Shown: piece by piece, positions 16,226 to 24,183 of the stretch | Layout: each line of letters opens with the position of its first letter | How positions within the stretch are numbered: position 1 is the stretch's first letter | Source: Bin87 sp965115825 | GTDB lineage: Bacteria > Chloroflexota > Dehalococcoidia > Lucifugimonadales > UBA3495 | Length of the DNA stretch: 64,000 nucleotides | Assembly: GCA_965115825.1 (NCBI GenBank) | Contig: OZ220464.1 | Location: 682,001 to 746,000, forward strand | Reading direction: 5' to 3' | Translations under genes and position numbers: made by a program | Notes under the pieces: generated by a model | Told to the model about the DNA's origin: nothing | The model's database searches: none | The model's input: only the letters and a program-made list of their open reading frames with translations

Positions 16226-16429
16226 CTAGTCGTCCAGGTTGAAGCGGCGGCTGAAGCGCTCGATGCGGCCCTGGGTGTCGACGATGCGCTGCTCGCCGGT
16301 GTAGAAGGGATGGCAACGACCGCAGACTTCGACGCGGAGGGCGGGCTTGGTGGCGCCGGTCTGGAAGACGTTGCCGCAGGAGCAGGTGATGGTGGCATTG
16401 AAATACCGGGGGTGGATGTCTGCTTTCAT
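16226..16429 (-). CDS. rpmE: Ribosomal protein bL31
   Basis: 67 residues, full length. MKADIHPRYFNATITCSCGN and VEVCGRCHPFYTGEQRIVDTQGRIERF are diagnostic. Four zinc-binding cysteines are kept (CxC then CxxC), so this is the zinc-containing form. It is third in the rplU-rpmA-rpmE run, 16 nt after rpmA. Confidence 0.97.
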   Translation of the reverse strand: MKADIHPRYFNATITCSCGNVFQTGATKPALRVEVCGRCHPFYTGEQRIVDTQGRIERFSRRFNLDD

Positions 16430-16445
16430 GGTAGTCAGGAGGCCT

Positions 16446-16730
16446 TTACGCAGCGGCGGCTTGGGCCGAGGCGGCGACGGCGGGGTACACGCTGACGCGA
16501 CGCTTGCCTTTGGCGGCCCATTCGAAGGTTACCTGTCCGTCAATCATGGCAAAGAGGGTGTGGTCGCGGCCCATGCCGACATTGGTTCCGGGGCGGATAC
16601 GGGTGCCGCGCTGGCGGACGATGATGGAGCCGCCGGTTACAAGTTGACCGCCGTAACGTTTGACGCCGAGGCGTTTAGCGTTGCTGTCGCGGCCGTTGTT
16701 GGTGCTGCCGCCGGCTTTTTTGTGTGCCAT
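16446..16730 (-). CDS. rpmA: Ribosomal protein bL27
   Basis: 94 residues. The N-terminal AHKKAGGSTNNGRDS directly after Met, which reaches the peptidyl transferase centre, is intact without the cleavable extension seen in Firmicutes. GGSIIVRQRGTRIRPG follows. It starts 3 nt after the rplU stop. Confidence 0.97.
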   Translation of the reverse strand: MAHKKAGGSTNNGRDSNAKRLGVKRYGGQLVTGGSIIVRQRGTRIRPGTNVGMGRDHTLFAMIDGQVTFEWAAKGKRRVSVYPAVAASAQAAAA

Positions 16731-16733
16731 TTG

Positions 16734-17054
16734 CTAGCCTCCGGTCTCGATGCTTTGGATTTGGATGCGGGTGTAGTTCTGGCGGTGGCCGCGCTTGCGG
16801 CGGTATCGGGTCTTGGCCTTGTACTTGTACACGGTGATTTTGCGGTCTTTGTAGTGGGACTGCACTGCGGCGATGACACAGGCGCCGGGAACGGTGGGCG
16901 CGCCGAAGCGCATTTGACCGTCTCGCGAGAGGGCCAAGACGTGGTCCAGCCGGGTGGTGGTTCCGGCTTCGGCGGTAAGCAGTTCGACGTCGAGGACGTC
17001 GCCAGGAGAGACGCGGTATTGCTTGCCGCCAGTTTTGACGATGGCGTAATCCAT
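16734..17054 (-). CDS. rplU: Ribosomal protein bL21
   Basis: 106 residues. YAIVKTGGKQYRVSPGD at the N-terminus and YKYKAKTRYRRKRGHRQNYTRI at the C-terminus are typical. First gene of the ribosomal operon; GGGAG about 9 nt before the ATG and a near-consensus promoter at 17081-17110. Confidence 0.97.
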   Translation of the reverse strand: MDYAIVKTGGKQYRVSPGDVLDVELLTAEAGTTTRLDHVLALSRDGQMRFGAPTVPGACVIAAVQSHYKDRKITVYKYKAKTRYRRKRGHRQNYTRIQIQSIETGG

Positions 17055-17080
17055 AATCTCAAACTCCCAAACGGCATACC

Positions 17081-17110
17081 ATTGTATGGTTGGGGGCGGT
17101 TACCTGTCAA
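17081..17110 (-). promoter_or_regulatory. Promoter of rplU operon
   Basis: Minus strand TTGACA (17105-17110), 18-nt spacer, TACAAT (17081-17086), giving a leader of about 20 nt before the rplU ATG. Confidence 0.7.
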
Positions 17111-17277
17111 GGCGGGGAGCGATTATCCGCTTGACACATTTGGCCCGATGGTTGCCTTGTACGCGGTTAACAGGGGAGGCCCTCCCGCAGTGGATTTTTG
17201 AATGAGCCTATAAGGCCGCCGTCCGAAACTGACGCCACTGTGCCGAACGCGCCCGTTTCCTGCAAGCCCTGCGCAGG

Positions 17278-17577
17278 GTGTCGGACTTCCGCGATGAAGT
17301 TCACAGCCTGCTCTTGGGCGAAGAACTGCTCCGGCTCCCGGAACGCTTCGCTCAGTTTGCAAACAAGGTGGATGACTTCATCACAGCCCAGAAGGGGTTC
17401 AACGCCCAGGTTTCTATCCGGCTAGATGGGGTAGAAACAAGACTGGACAGGGTGGAAACCCGTCTACAGCAGGTTACCGATGACTTGGGCGACTTGAAAG
17501 GACACGTCGCCGGACGCATCGCCCGGGAAATAGCCGATGACATCGCAGAACGCTTCGGCTACGAAATGCTCGCATGA
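17278..17577 (+). CDS. Small coiled-coil protein, possibly a truncated nuclease-family N-terminus
   Basis: 99 residues from a GTG; the frame is open back to 17231 without a better start. VSDFRDEVHSLLLGEELLRLPERFAQF followed by a heptad region (VETRLDRVETRLQQVTDDLGDLKGHVAGR) resembles the N-terminal half of longer Chloroflexota/cyanobacterial coiled-coil proteins that carry a PD-(D/E)XK-like C-terminal domain. Here the protein ends after FGYEMLA, so it may be a truncated relic. A good terminator follows 44 nt later, which supports transcription. Confidence 0.5.
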   Translation: MSDFRDEVHSLLLGEELLRLPERFAQFANKVDDFITAQKGFNAQVSIRLDGVETRLDRVETRLQQVTDDLGDLKGHVAGRIAREIADDIAERFGYEMLA

Positions 17578-17620
17578 CATCAATCCGGGAATAACCGTCA
17601 CAGCGCGTTGCAAAGCGGCA

Positions 17621-17648
17621 GGCCCTGCCTTTCGGCGGGGCCTTTTAT
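17621..17648 (+). terminator. Rho-independent terminator
   Basis: Stem GGCCCTGCC / GGCGGGGCC (one G-U pair) around a TTTC loop, followed directly by TTTTAT, 44 nt after the coiled-coil gene. Confidence 0.8.
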
Positions 17649-17763
17649 ATTCCCAACACTTCGCAAGCCAATTATCCAACAGGGCGCGTCAAGCTGATGA
17701 TTGCCCGGCGGAGGGGCTTGGTTATTTGCCAGATTGTGTTAAGAATGTCGGGCTGTGGAGGCA

Positions 17764-17792
17764 TTGACCGACTGGGGCGGGACGCCTACAAT
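17764..17792 (+). promoter_or_regulatory. Promoter of the Sec-rhodanese gene
   Basis: TTGACC (17764-17769), 17-nt spacer, TACAAT (17787-17792). AGGAG at 17809-17813 then serves the ATG at 17824. Confidence 0.6.
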
Positions 17793-17823
17793 TCCGGGAA
17801 ATTGGACCAGGAGCTACTGCGTT

Positions 17824-18663
17824 ATGACTACCGCCGCCGAGGGCTACGCACATCCCGAATATCTTACGAATCCCGATTGGGTTGCCGCGCATCTGGGTGA
17901 CCCCGACGTGGTGGTACTGGACTGCGCCAATACGGCGGACGCCTGGCAGCGGGGTCATATTCCAGGGGCGGCTCATGTACCAGATAACTGGGCGAAGGAT
18001 CCGGACAGCAATCGGCGGCACGTGATGACGCCGGAACAGTTTAAGGCGTATGCGGAAAGCCTGGGGGTCGGCGACGATACTACGGTGGTTACGTATGACC
18101 ACGCGCAGGGACTTACCGCCGCCCGGATGTGGTGGGCGTTCAGGTATTACGGGCATAGCAGGGTTATGGTTCTCAACGGGGGCTGGCGGGCCTGGGTGAA
18201 CGCGGGACAGCGTATTGACTTTGGGCGGGCCCGTCCGCCGGCGGCGGTGACCTTTACGCCCCGGGCGGACGAGTCGTTCATTGCCACCGGCGACGAACTT
18301 AAGGAAGTCTGTACGCTGGACAACGTGGTAGTGTGGGACGTGCGGAGCGACGCCGAGTGGGATGGGACGGCGGAGAATTACCGGAACAAGCGGGTTGGGC
18401 ATGTGCCCGGAGCGGCGCATCTGGAATGGTTCCACCTGATGGACCGCGACACGCATGAATTCAAGCCGGCCGCTGAAATCCGGCAGATATTGACGGAGCA
18501 TGGGATAACGCCGGACAAGACGGCGTACTCTTATTGACAGGCCGGCATCCGTGCGGCGCACGGCAACTTTGTTCTCCGGCTGATGGGTTTTGAAAACGCC
18601 AAGAATTACGACGCTTCCATGGGGGAGTGGGCCAACCGCGACGATACGCCGCTGACGGTGTAG
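17824..18663 (+). CDS. Selenocysteine-containing tandem-rhodanese sulfurtransferase (in-frame UGA at catalytic position)
   Basis: 279 residues if UGA at 18535-18537 is read as Sec238; without recoding it would end at 237. Two rhodanese domains: an inactive first one (VVVLDCANTADAWQRGHIPGAAHVP, about residues 35-60, through GGWRAW) and a catalytic second one (VWDVRSDAEWDG through VGHVPGAAHLEW). In the active-site loop of SseA-type thiosulfate/mercaptopyruvate sulfurtransferases the sequence is Y-C-Q-A-G-x-R-A; here it is Y-(UGA)-Q-A-G-I-R-A. After the UGA the frame continues with 41 fully family-like residues (RAAHGNFVLRLMGFENAKNYD, GEWANRDDTP) to a TAG at 18661. The coding continuity, the exact position and a hairpin 18 nt downstream argue for Sec rather than a nonsense mutation. 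The nuclease gene follows 7 nt later. Confidence 0.82.
18541..18580 (+). promoter_or_regulatory. Candidate bacterial SECIS element of the rhodanese gene
   Basis: Inner hairpin CCGTGC / GCACGG (18549-18554 and 18558-18563) with a GGC loop beginning 18 nt after the UGA; outer arms GCCGG (18541) and CCGGC (18576) can close it. Loop distance (16-37 nt) and a G in the first two loop positions fit the bSECIS rules. Confidence 0.55.
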
Positions 18664-18670
18664 GGCGGCG

Positions 18671-19222
18671 ATGGCCCGCAAGGTGAAAGTGCGGAGGGTG
18701 GTGGACGGCGACTCGCTGGAAGTGAAATACGGAGGGCTGTTCGGCTTTATGCGGCGGCCTTTTCCGGTTCGGTTGTATGGGATCGATGCGCCGGAGCTCG
18801 CGCAGCCGTATGGACAGCAGGCGAGGCGGCAGCTGGACTCTCTGGTGTGTCGGGGTGGTATCCGAATGGATGTGGTAGATACGGATCGGTACGGGCGGAC
18901 GGTGGGGGTGCTGTACTCGGGGAGATGGGGCCGGGAGCCTATCAATGTGGCGATGGTGCGCTCGGGGATGGCGTACTGGTATCGGCGTTACGGAGGCCGG
19001 GACTTGGGGTTTCCGGAGGCGGAGGCAGAGGCGCAGGCAAAAAGGCGCGGCGTGTGGCGGAACGGCGGGAGGGCGCGACGTCCCTGGGATTATCGGGCAG
19101 AACGGCGGCGGGCCAGGCAGCGGCGGGGTCGGCTGCGCGGGTTCTTTATCAAGCTGGCGGTGGCCGGCGCGGTTTTGGTTGCGCTGGCGGTTCTAGCTCT
19201 GATTGCTCGGCTGATGGGCTAG
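18671..19222 (+). CDS. Thermonuclease-like (SNase) protein with C-terminal membrane segment
   Basis: 183 residues. Staphylococcal-nuclease fold: KVRRVVDGDSLEVKY (first strand with the Asp), PVRLYGIDAPEL (catalytic Arg and Asp region), YGQQARRQLDSLV (helix with Gln/Ala pattern), DTDRYGRTVGVLY (second Arg), then NVAMVRSGMAYWYRRY. The usual catalytic set R-x-E-R is represented by RLYGIDAPE and DRYGR. A basic stretch then leads to one C-terminal membrane helix (FFIKLAVAGAVLVALAVLALIARL), an inverted topology for this family. Its stop overlaps the stop of the convergent transporter gene at a CTAG. Confidence 0.85.
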   Translation: MARKVKVRRVVDGDSLEVKYGGLFGFMRRPFPVRLYGIDAPELAQPYGQQARRQLDSLVCRGGIRMDVVDTDRYGRTVGVLYSGRWGREPINVAMVRSGMAYWYRRYGGRDLGFPEAEAEAQAKRRGVWRNGGRARRPWDYRAERRRARQRRGRLRGFFIKLAVAGAVLVALAVLALIARLMG

Positions 19223-20649
19223 GGCGCCAGCGGATAGCCGAGGAGGTTCCAGTAGGGGATTATCAGCAGGAGCAGGATGGCGATGACGGCGACGGTCATG
19301 GTGAGGCCGAAGCGGAAGATCTCCGGGTTGGAGATGTTGGCGCGCTGGAAGACGAACACGGCGGAGGTTCCGCCGGCGCCGTAATAGACGGCGGAATCGC
19401 CTACCACGACTGCGGCAAAACCGCATACCAGCGGGTTTAGCCCCAAGGATGCGCCGGCGGCCATGGCTATGGGTATCACCAGGGCGAGGTAGCCGGCGAT
19501 GTTGGGCATCAGCATTCTGACGGCGGCGAAGCAGGCGCACAGGGCAAGCAGCGTAAGCAAAGGGCGGGAGGAGAGCTGCGACACGCCGCCGACCAGGGTT
19601 TCCGAGAACCAGGAGGCTGCGCCGGTGGCAACCAGGGCGTGGGCCAGGGAGAGGGATGTGGCAATGACGAAAAAGTTGCTCCAGCCTACGTCGCGCTCGA
19701 ATTCGCGCCAGGTAAGGATGCCGAGGCGCGGCAGCAGAATGAGGCACAGGGCGATGAGGGCCGGCACGGCGGGGTGCAGCCCGTGAGCAAAGTCGGTGAA
19801 CCACAGGAGGGCGGTGAGTATGACGACGGCGCCGGCGCGGATTTCCGCACCGCTCAGGGGGCCGACGGATACGGGCGCGGCGGGCAGGCTGCCGTGGGAG
19901 CGGAATCCGGGGCGGTAGAAGAGGAACAGCAAGGCACCGCCTACTATCAAGTTGGCGTAGAAGGGCAGGCTCATCAAAATGAACCAGCGGGTCCAGGAGA
20001 AGTCTCCGAGGAGGCCAGAGGCTACGACCGGGGTGATGCCGCCGGCCAGGAGGGCGGTGGAGCCGAGGCGGTTGAGGCAGCCCATGGCCATCATCACGGC
20101 TTTGTAGAGGGGGTGTCCCTGGGGGATGTTCCAGCGTTCCAGGACCTGCTCGTACACGTGCACCATGATGGCGCCTCTGGTGCTGGCCGAGGGGAGGGCA
20201 AAGGTGAGAGCGGCGAAGGAGAAGAGCATCTGCACGTAGAGCAGGAGGGGGTTGTGTCCGGCGCCGCGCATCAGGAGGGTGGCCATGCGCTGAGCGAGGC
20301 CGGAGTGGTGCACGGCGAGCCCCAGGGTGAGGATGCCGATGAGGAAGTAGGCGACGGGCTGGGAGAAGCCGTAGAGGGCGACGCCGATGCCATCTACGGC
20401 GCCGGTCAGCACGAGGAGGACTACGCCGGCAATGCCGGCGACGGCGACGGGGATGGCTTCGGCGGCCCAGAGGATGACGGCCAGGGACATGACGGCGAGG
20501 GCGCGCTGACCGTGGTCGGTCAGGCCGTCGGGGGAGGGCATCAACAGTATGGAGGCGAATACTGCGATGGCGACAAGGAGCTTGGTCGTCGTGAGGTTGA
20601 GAACGGCGCGGGAGAGGGTGTAGGCTCCCGGCGGCTGGTGGGGGTTCAC
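19219..20649 (-). CDS. SLC13/DASS-family anion:Na+ symporter-like protein
   Basis: 476 residues with about eleven membrane segments. The GTG start overlaps the rel stop codon (GTGA). The arrangement ILWAAEAIPVAVAGIAGVVLLVLTG, FALPSASTRGAIM, NRLGSTALLAGG and GDSAVYYGAGGTSAVFVF matches the two-fold pseudo-repeat of divalent-anion symporters, with the SNT-like substrate motifs modified. The substrate may be dicarboxylate, sulfate or another anion. It is translationally coupled to rel, so the two share regulation even though no functional link is obvious. Confidence 0.85.
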   Translation of the reverse strand: MNPHQPPGAYTLSRAVLNLTTTKLLVAIAVFASILLMPSPDGLTDHGQRALAVMSLAVILWAAEAIPVAVAGIAGVVLLVLTGAVDGIGVALYGFSQPVAYFLIGILTLGLAVHHSGLAQRMATLLMRGAGHNPLLLYVQMLFSFAALTFALPSASTRGAIMVHVYEQVLERWNIPQGHPLYKAVMMAMGCLNRLGSTALLAGGITPVVASGLLGDFSWTRWFILMSLPFYANLIVGGALLFLFYRPGFRSHGSLPAAPVSVGPLSGAEIRAGAVVILTALLWFTDFAHGLHPAVPALIALCLILLPRLGILTWREFERDVGWSNFFVIATSLSLAHALVATGAASWFSETLVGGVSQLSSRPLLTLLALCACFAAVRMLMPNIAGYLALVIPIAMAAGASLGLNPLVCGFAAVVVGDSAVYYGAGGTSAVFVFQRANISNPEIFRFGLTMTVAVIAILLLLIIPYWNLLGYPLAP

Positions 20650-22877
20650 CGTTCGGTCTGACGCAGGGGGCTGCTGGTGACGCGGCTGACGGAGGTGACG
20701 CCGCGGATGCCTTCGATACGTGAGAATACGCGGTTGAGCTGCTGCAAGCCGGCGGTGTGGATAGTGAGTTCCATGCTGACGGTGGCGTTGTCGTTCTCGC
20801 GGGTGACGACCCAGGCGATGTTGATTTTGTCTTCGGACAGGCGGGTAGAGACGTCGCGGAGCAGGCCGACGCGGTCGATGGCTTCGATGCGGACGCGGAC
20901 GGGGTAGAGTTCCTGCTTCTGGCCCCAGGAGACGGGGACGAGTCGCTCTTTTTCGTCTTCGTTAAGGACGTTGCGGCACTGGACTTTGTGGATGCTGACG
21001 CCGCTGGAGCGGGTAACGAAGCCGATGATGGAGTCGCCGTGGATGGGGTTGCAGCAGGCGGCAATACGGGTGAGGAGGTCGCCTACGCCGAGGACGGTAA
21101 TGCCGGAGGTGGGGCTGTCGAGGCGCTGGGATCCCTTGAGGGGGATTTGCCATTCTGTGGGGTCGGGGTCTTTGCTGTGGCGTTCGGCGAGACGGGCGGC
21201 GAGGGCGGAGTCGCTGAGTTCGCCGGAGCCGAGGGCGGCGAGGAGGTCTTGCATAGTGTCGTAGCGGCAGAGGGCGAGGACTTCGCGGTCGGGGAGTTTG
21301 ACGCCCATGCGGTGGAGTTCGCGTCGGAGGAGGTCGCGGCCGCGGGTGATGTTGGCGCTGCGGGCCTGGCGGTTGAACCAGGAGCGGATTTTCTGGCGGG
21401 CGCTGTTGGTGGCGACGTAGCCGCGGGAGGGATTGAGCCAGTCGGGTGAGGGGCCGCGTCCGGTTTTGCCGGCGACGACTTCAACGGTGTCGCCGTTTTC
21501 CAGCGGGGTATCGAGGGAGACGAGACGGCCGTTGACTTTGGCGCCGGAGATGCGATGGCCGAGGTCGGTGTGGATTTTGTAGGCGAAGTCGATGGGAGTG
21601 GCGCCGGCGGCGAGTTCTACGATGTCGCCCTTGGGGGTATAGACGAAGACCTGGTCGTGGAAGAGGTCTTCGCGGACGGAGTCGAGGAATTCGTTGGTGT
21701 CGGGGGTTTCGCGCTGCCATTCGAGGAGTTGGCGGAGCCAAGTCATGCGCTCTTCGAAGCGGCCGCGGCCGCCGGCGGGGGCGGCGCCTTCTTTGTAGCG
21801 CCAGTGAGCGGCGACGCCGTACTCGGCAACTCGGTGCATTTCGTCGGTTTTAATTTGGACTTCCAGGGGGTGGCCGCCGTCGCAGATAACGGTGGTGTGC
21901 AGGGCTTGGTAGAGGTTTTGCTTGGGGGTAGCGATGTAGTCGTCGAACTGGCCGGGGATGGGGCTCCAGATGCGGTGGATGACGCCGAGGGCGGCGTAGC
22001 AGTGGGGGACGTCGTCGAGGATGACGCGGAGGGCGTAGAGGTCGAAGATGTCGCTGAGTTCTTTGCCTTCGGCGGCGTATTTTTCGATTTTGTTGTAGAT
22101 GGAGTAGATGCCTTTGGGGCGGCCGTTGACTTCGGCGTGGAGTTGGTTTTGGGCGAGTTCATCGCGGAGGCGGTGTGCGACGTCGGCGACGTAGGCTTCG
22201 CGCTGGGAGCGTCGGGCGGCAAGGAGGCGGGATATTTCCCGGTAGCGGGTTTCGTTGAGGTGTCGGAAGGCGAGGTCGTCGAGCTGCCATTTGAGTTCCC
22301 AGATGCCGAGGCGATGGGCGAGGGGGGAATAGACGTCGAGGGTTTCCTGGGCGATGCGCTTGCGTTTGTTTTCGGGGAGGGCGTCGAGGGTGCGCATATT
22401 GTGGAGGCGGTCGGCGAGTTTGATGAGGACGACGCGGATATCCTCGGCCATGGCGACGAGCATTTTGCGGAGGCTTTCGGCGTAGAGGTTTTCGGCGTCG
22501 GCGGGAGTGACGCCGTTGCCGTTGGCGTCGGGAGGGCGGTAGTCGACGCGGGTGAGTTTGGTTACGCCGTCGACGAGGCGGGCGACGTCGGGGCCGAATT
22601 GGTCGGAGAGGTCGGTTACGGAGACGGCGCAGTCTTCTACGACGTCGTGGAGGAGGGCGGCCTTGATGGTGTCGGGGTCGAGGTAGAGGTCGGCGAGGAT
22701 GGTGGCGGCGGCGACGGGATGGACGATGTAGGGGTCGCCGGACAGGCGAAGCTGTCCGGCGTGGCAGCGGGCGGCGAAGTCGTAGGCGGCCCGGATGACG
22801 TCGATTTGAGCGACATCGTCCACGTACTCGGATACGCGGGCGATTAAGTCGGTGGAGTCGCTGGCGACGGCGACCAT
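20646..22877 (-). CDS. rel: Bifunctional (p)ppGpp synthetase/hydrolase
   Basis: 743 residues, full length for long RelA/SpoT homologues. Domains in order: HD hydrolase (about 40-195; HPVAAATILADL and LLHDVVEDC with the HD pair intact), synthetase (about 240-350; YALRVILDD, GQFDDYIATPKQNLYQALHT), TGS (about 405-465; VFVYTPKGDIVELAAGATPIDFAYKIH), helical/zinc-finger region (ITRIAACCNPIHGDSIIGFVTRSSGVSIH) and C-terminal ACT (about 665-740). The intact HD motif predicts both synthesis and hydrolysis of the alarmone in the stringent response. AGGAGAGG precedes the ATG. Confidence 0.95.
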   Translation of the reverse strand: MVAVASDSTDLIARVSEYVDDVAQIDVIRAAYDFAARCHAGQLRLSGDPYIVHPVAAATILADLYLDPDTIKAALLHDVVEDCAVSVTDLSDQFGPDVARLVDGVTKLTRVDYRPPDANGNGVTPADAENLYAESLRKMLVAMAEDIRVVLIKLADRLHNMRTLDALPENKRKRIAQETLDVYSPLAHRLGIWELKWQLDDLAFRHLNETRYREISRLLAARRSQREAYVADVAHRLRDELAQNQLHAEVNGRPKGIYSIYNKIEKYAAEGKELSDIFDLYALRVILDDVPHCYAALGVIHRIWSPIPGQFDDYIATPKQNLYQALHTTVICDGGHPLEVQIKTDEMHRVAEYGVAAHWRYKEGAAPAGGRGRFEERMTWLRQLLEWQRETPDTNEFLDSVREDLFHDQVFVYTPKGDIVELAAGATPIDFAYKIHTDLGHRISGAKVNGRLVSLDTPLENGDTVEVVAGKTGRGPSPDWLNPSRGYVATNSARQKIRSWFNRQARSANITRGRDLLRRELHRMGVKLPDREVLALCRYDTMQDLLAALGSGELSDSALAARLAERHSKDPDPTEWQIPLKGSQRLDSPTSGITVLGVGDLLTRIAACCNPIHGDSIIGFVTRSSGVSIHKVQCRNVLNEDEKERLVPVSWGQKQELYPVRVRIEAIDRVGLLRDVSTRLSEDKINIAWVVTRENDNATVSMELTIHTAGLQQLNRVFSRIEGIRGVTSVSRVTSSPLRQTER

Positions 22878-23296
22878 AGGCGTCCTCTCCTGCTGGGCGG
22901 CCCGTCGGTGACGCCGGGCGTGGTAGTGCGCAAGGGCCTGTGGGGATGATGATAGCGACAGGATGGGGGGTATGTCCAGCGTTGGGAGGGGGTTTGAAGG
23001 TGTTGTTAGAATCAGGATTTACGGGATTTTAGGATTTTCAGGATGGGGAGTTGATGGTGGTGGGGTGGGGTATGGAGGAGGTGGGTTTCGGCTTGTGGCG
23101 GAACTGCGGCGCTAGAGGGAGGGTATTGTCTGAACTGTGATTTGGGTGAGTTGGCCGGGGTGTGAATATGGCTAAACTCGGCGATGGCTTGGGCGATGAT
23201 GGCGTCGGTGTCGGCGTCTGTGGCAGGGTTGTCCTGGGATGGAGCAACCGGGGAGTGGGTGTGCTGACTGCGCGCTTATCGGGGCATTAGAGCAAT
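22878..23296. other. Non-coding gap upstream of the DUF35 gene, first part
   Basis: An 800-bp gap (22878-23684) between rel and the DUF35 gene holds no supportable gene. This part has one 44-bp repeat copy; the second part is a tandem array. The phrase CGCGCGCTTATCGG near 23271 recurs just after the array at about 23517. Confidence 0.5.
23003..23046 (+). repeat. 44-bp dispersed repeat
   Basis: Copy with TTGTTAGAATCAGGAT at the left and GGATTTTCAGGATGGG at the right. Confidence 0.85.
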
Positions 23297-23520
23297 TGCC
23301 GCAAGGAGGACGGCTGGGAAGCGGTTGAGGGAAAGCCGGCGGCGTCATTGTGCGCAGCTGCTGTAAGGGGAACGGCTGGGAAGCGGTTGAGGGAAAGCCG
23401 GCGGCGTCATTGTGCGCAGTCGCTGCGAGGGGAATGGTTGGGAAGCAGCCTAGGGAAAGCCGCCGGCGTAATTGTGCGCAGTTGCTGTAAGGGGAATGGT
23501 TGGGAAGCGTTGACCCGCGC
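23297..23520 (+). repeat. Tandem array of 62-bp units
   Basis: About 3.5 units; the landmark GG(C/T)TGGGAAGC recurs at about 23312, 23374, 23436 and 23498, with AGGGAAAGCC and ATTGTGCGCAG between. No reading frame is kept open through all units in a gene-like way. Confidence 0.8.
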
Positions 23521-23684
23521 GCTTATCGGTTGGGGTTGCCGGGGAAGGAGGGCAATCGCTGGGGGGCAACTTGACACGCTTTGCAAACCCGCATATCTTT
23601 GGGCCTCAAGGTTATTTGATTTTGCCGCGCTCCGGGGCCGCAGTTCGGCAAGCGTCGGCGATGGACAGATGGAGGAGAAGCATC

Positions 23685-24092
23685 GTGAAGCAGGGTGTAA
23701 TCCCCGATGATTTGAGCAGGCCGTTCTGGGAGGCGGCCAACGAGGAGCGTCTGGTGGTGCAGAGTTGCGCCGACTGCGTCCGGCTACACTTCCCGCCGAG
23801 AGCGGCCTGCGACCGGTGCGGTTCCGGCGACAGTATGGGATGGAAAGAGGTCAGCGGACGCGGCAAGATTTACAATTACGGCGTGGTGTACGACTGCCCG
23901 GTGTCTGCGCTGAAAGAAGACCTGCCTTTCAACCTGGCGGTAATCATGCTGGATGAAGACCCCGGCGTCTTGATGTACTCCCACTTGCCGGGAACTCCGG
24001 CCGATGAGGTTCCGGTGGGCGCTGCCGTCCGGGTTATATTTGAGGCTACGGCCAACGGCCAGAAGGTTCCGGAGTGGCAGGTGGTTGGATAG
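23685..24092 (+). CDS. DUF35 OB-fold / zinc-ribbon acyl-CoA-associated protein (ChsH2-like)
   Basis: 135 residues from the GTG at 23685, preceded by GGAGGAG; longer in-frame starts lack this. A rubredoxin-like zinc ribbon (SCADC ... ACDRC, about residues 24-48) is followed by an OB fold (GRGKIYNYGVVYD, LPFNLAVIMLDEDPGVLMYSHL). Members of this family bind acyl-CoA and partner with thiolase-fold enzymes, as in ChsH2 with Ltp2 in steroid side-chain degradation. The next gene encodes exactly such a partner. Confidence 0.9.
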   Translation: MKQGVIPDDLSRPFWEAANEERLVVQSCADCVRLHFPPRAACDRCGSGDSMGWKEVSGRGKIYNYGVVYDCPVSALKEDLPFNLAVIMLDEDPGVLMYSHLPGTPADEVPVGAAVRVIFEATANGQKVPEWQVVG

Positions 24093-24183
24093 GCCCGGCC
24101 GCAGCGGTCGCCTCGCTGCCGTCATTGCTGGGCGGGCGGGCAATTTACGATTGAGAGCGCTTGAGAATCAAGAGGAGTAAGAG

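Noticed and set aside
18664..18670. Treating the sulfurtransferase as a simple nonsense pseudogene
   Set aside because: The downstream 41 codons are undamaged, the UGA is exactly at the catalytic Cys, a SECIS-like hairpin follows, and two further UGA-at-redox-site genes occur in the window.
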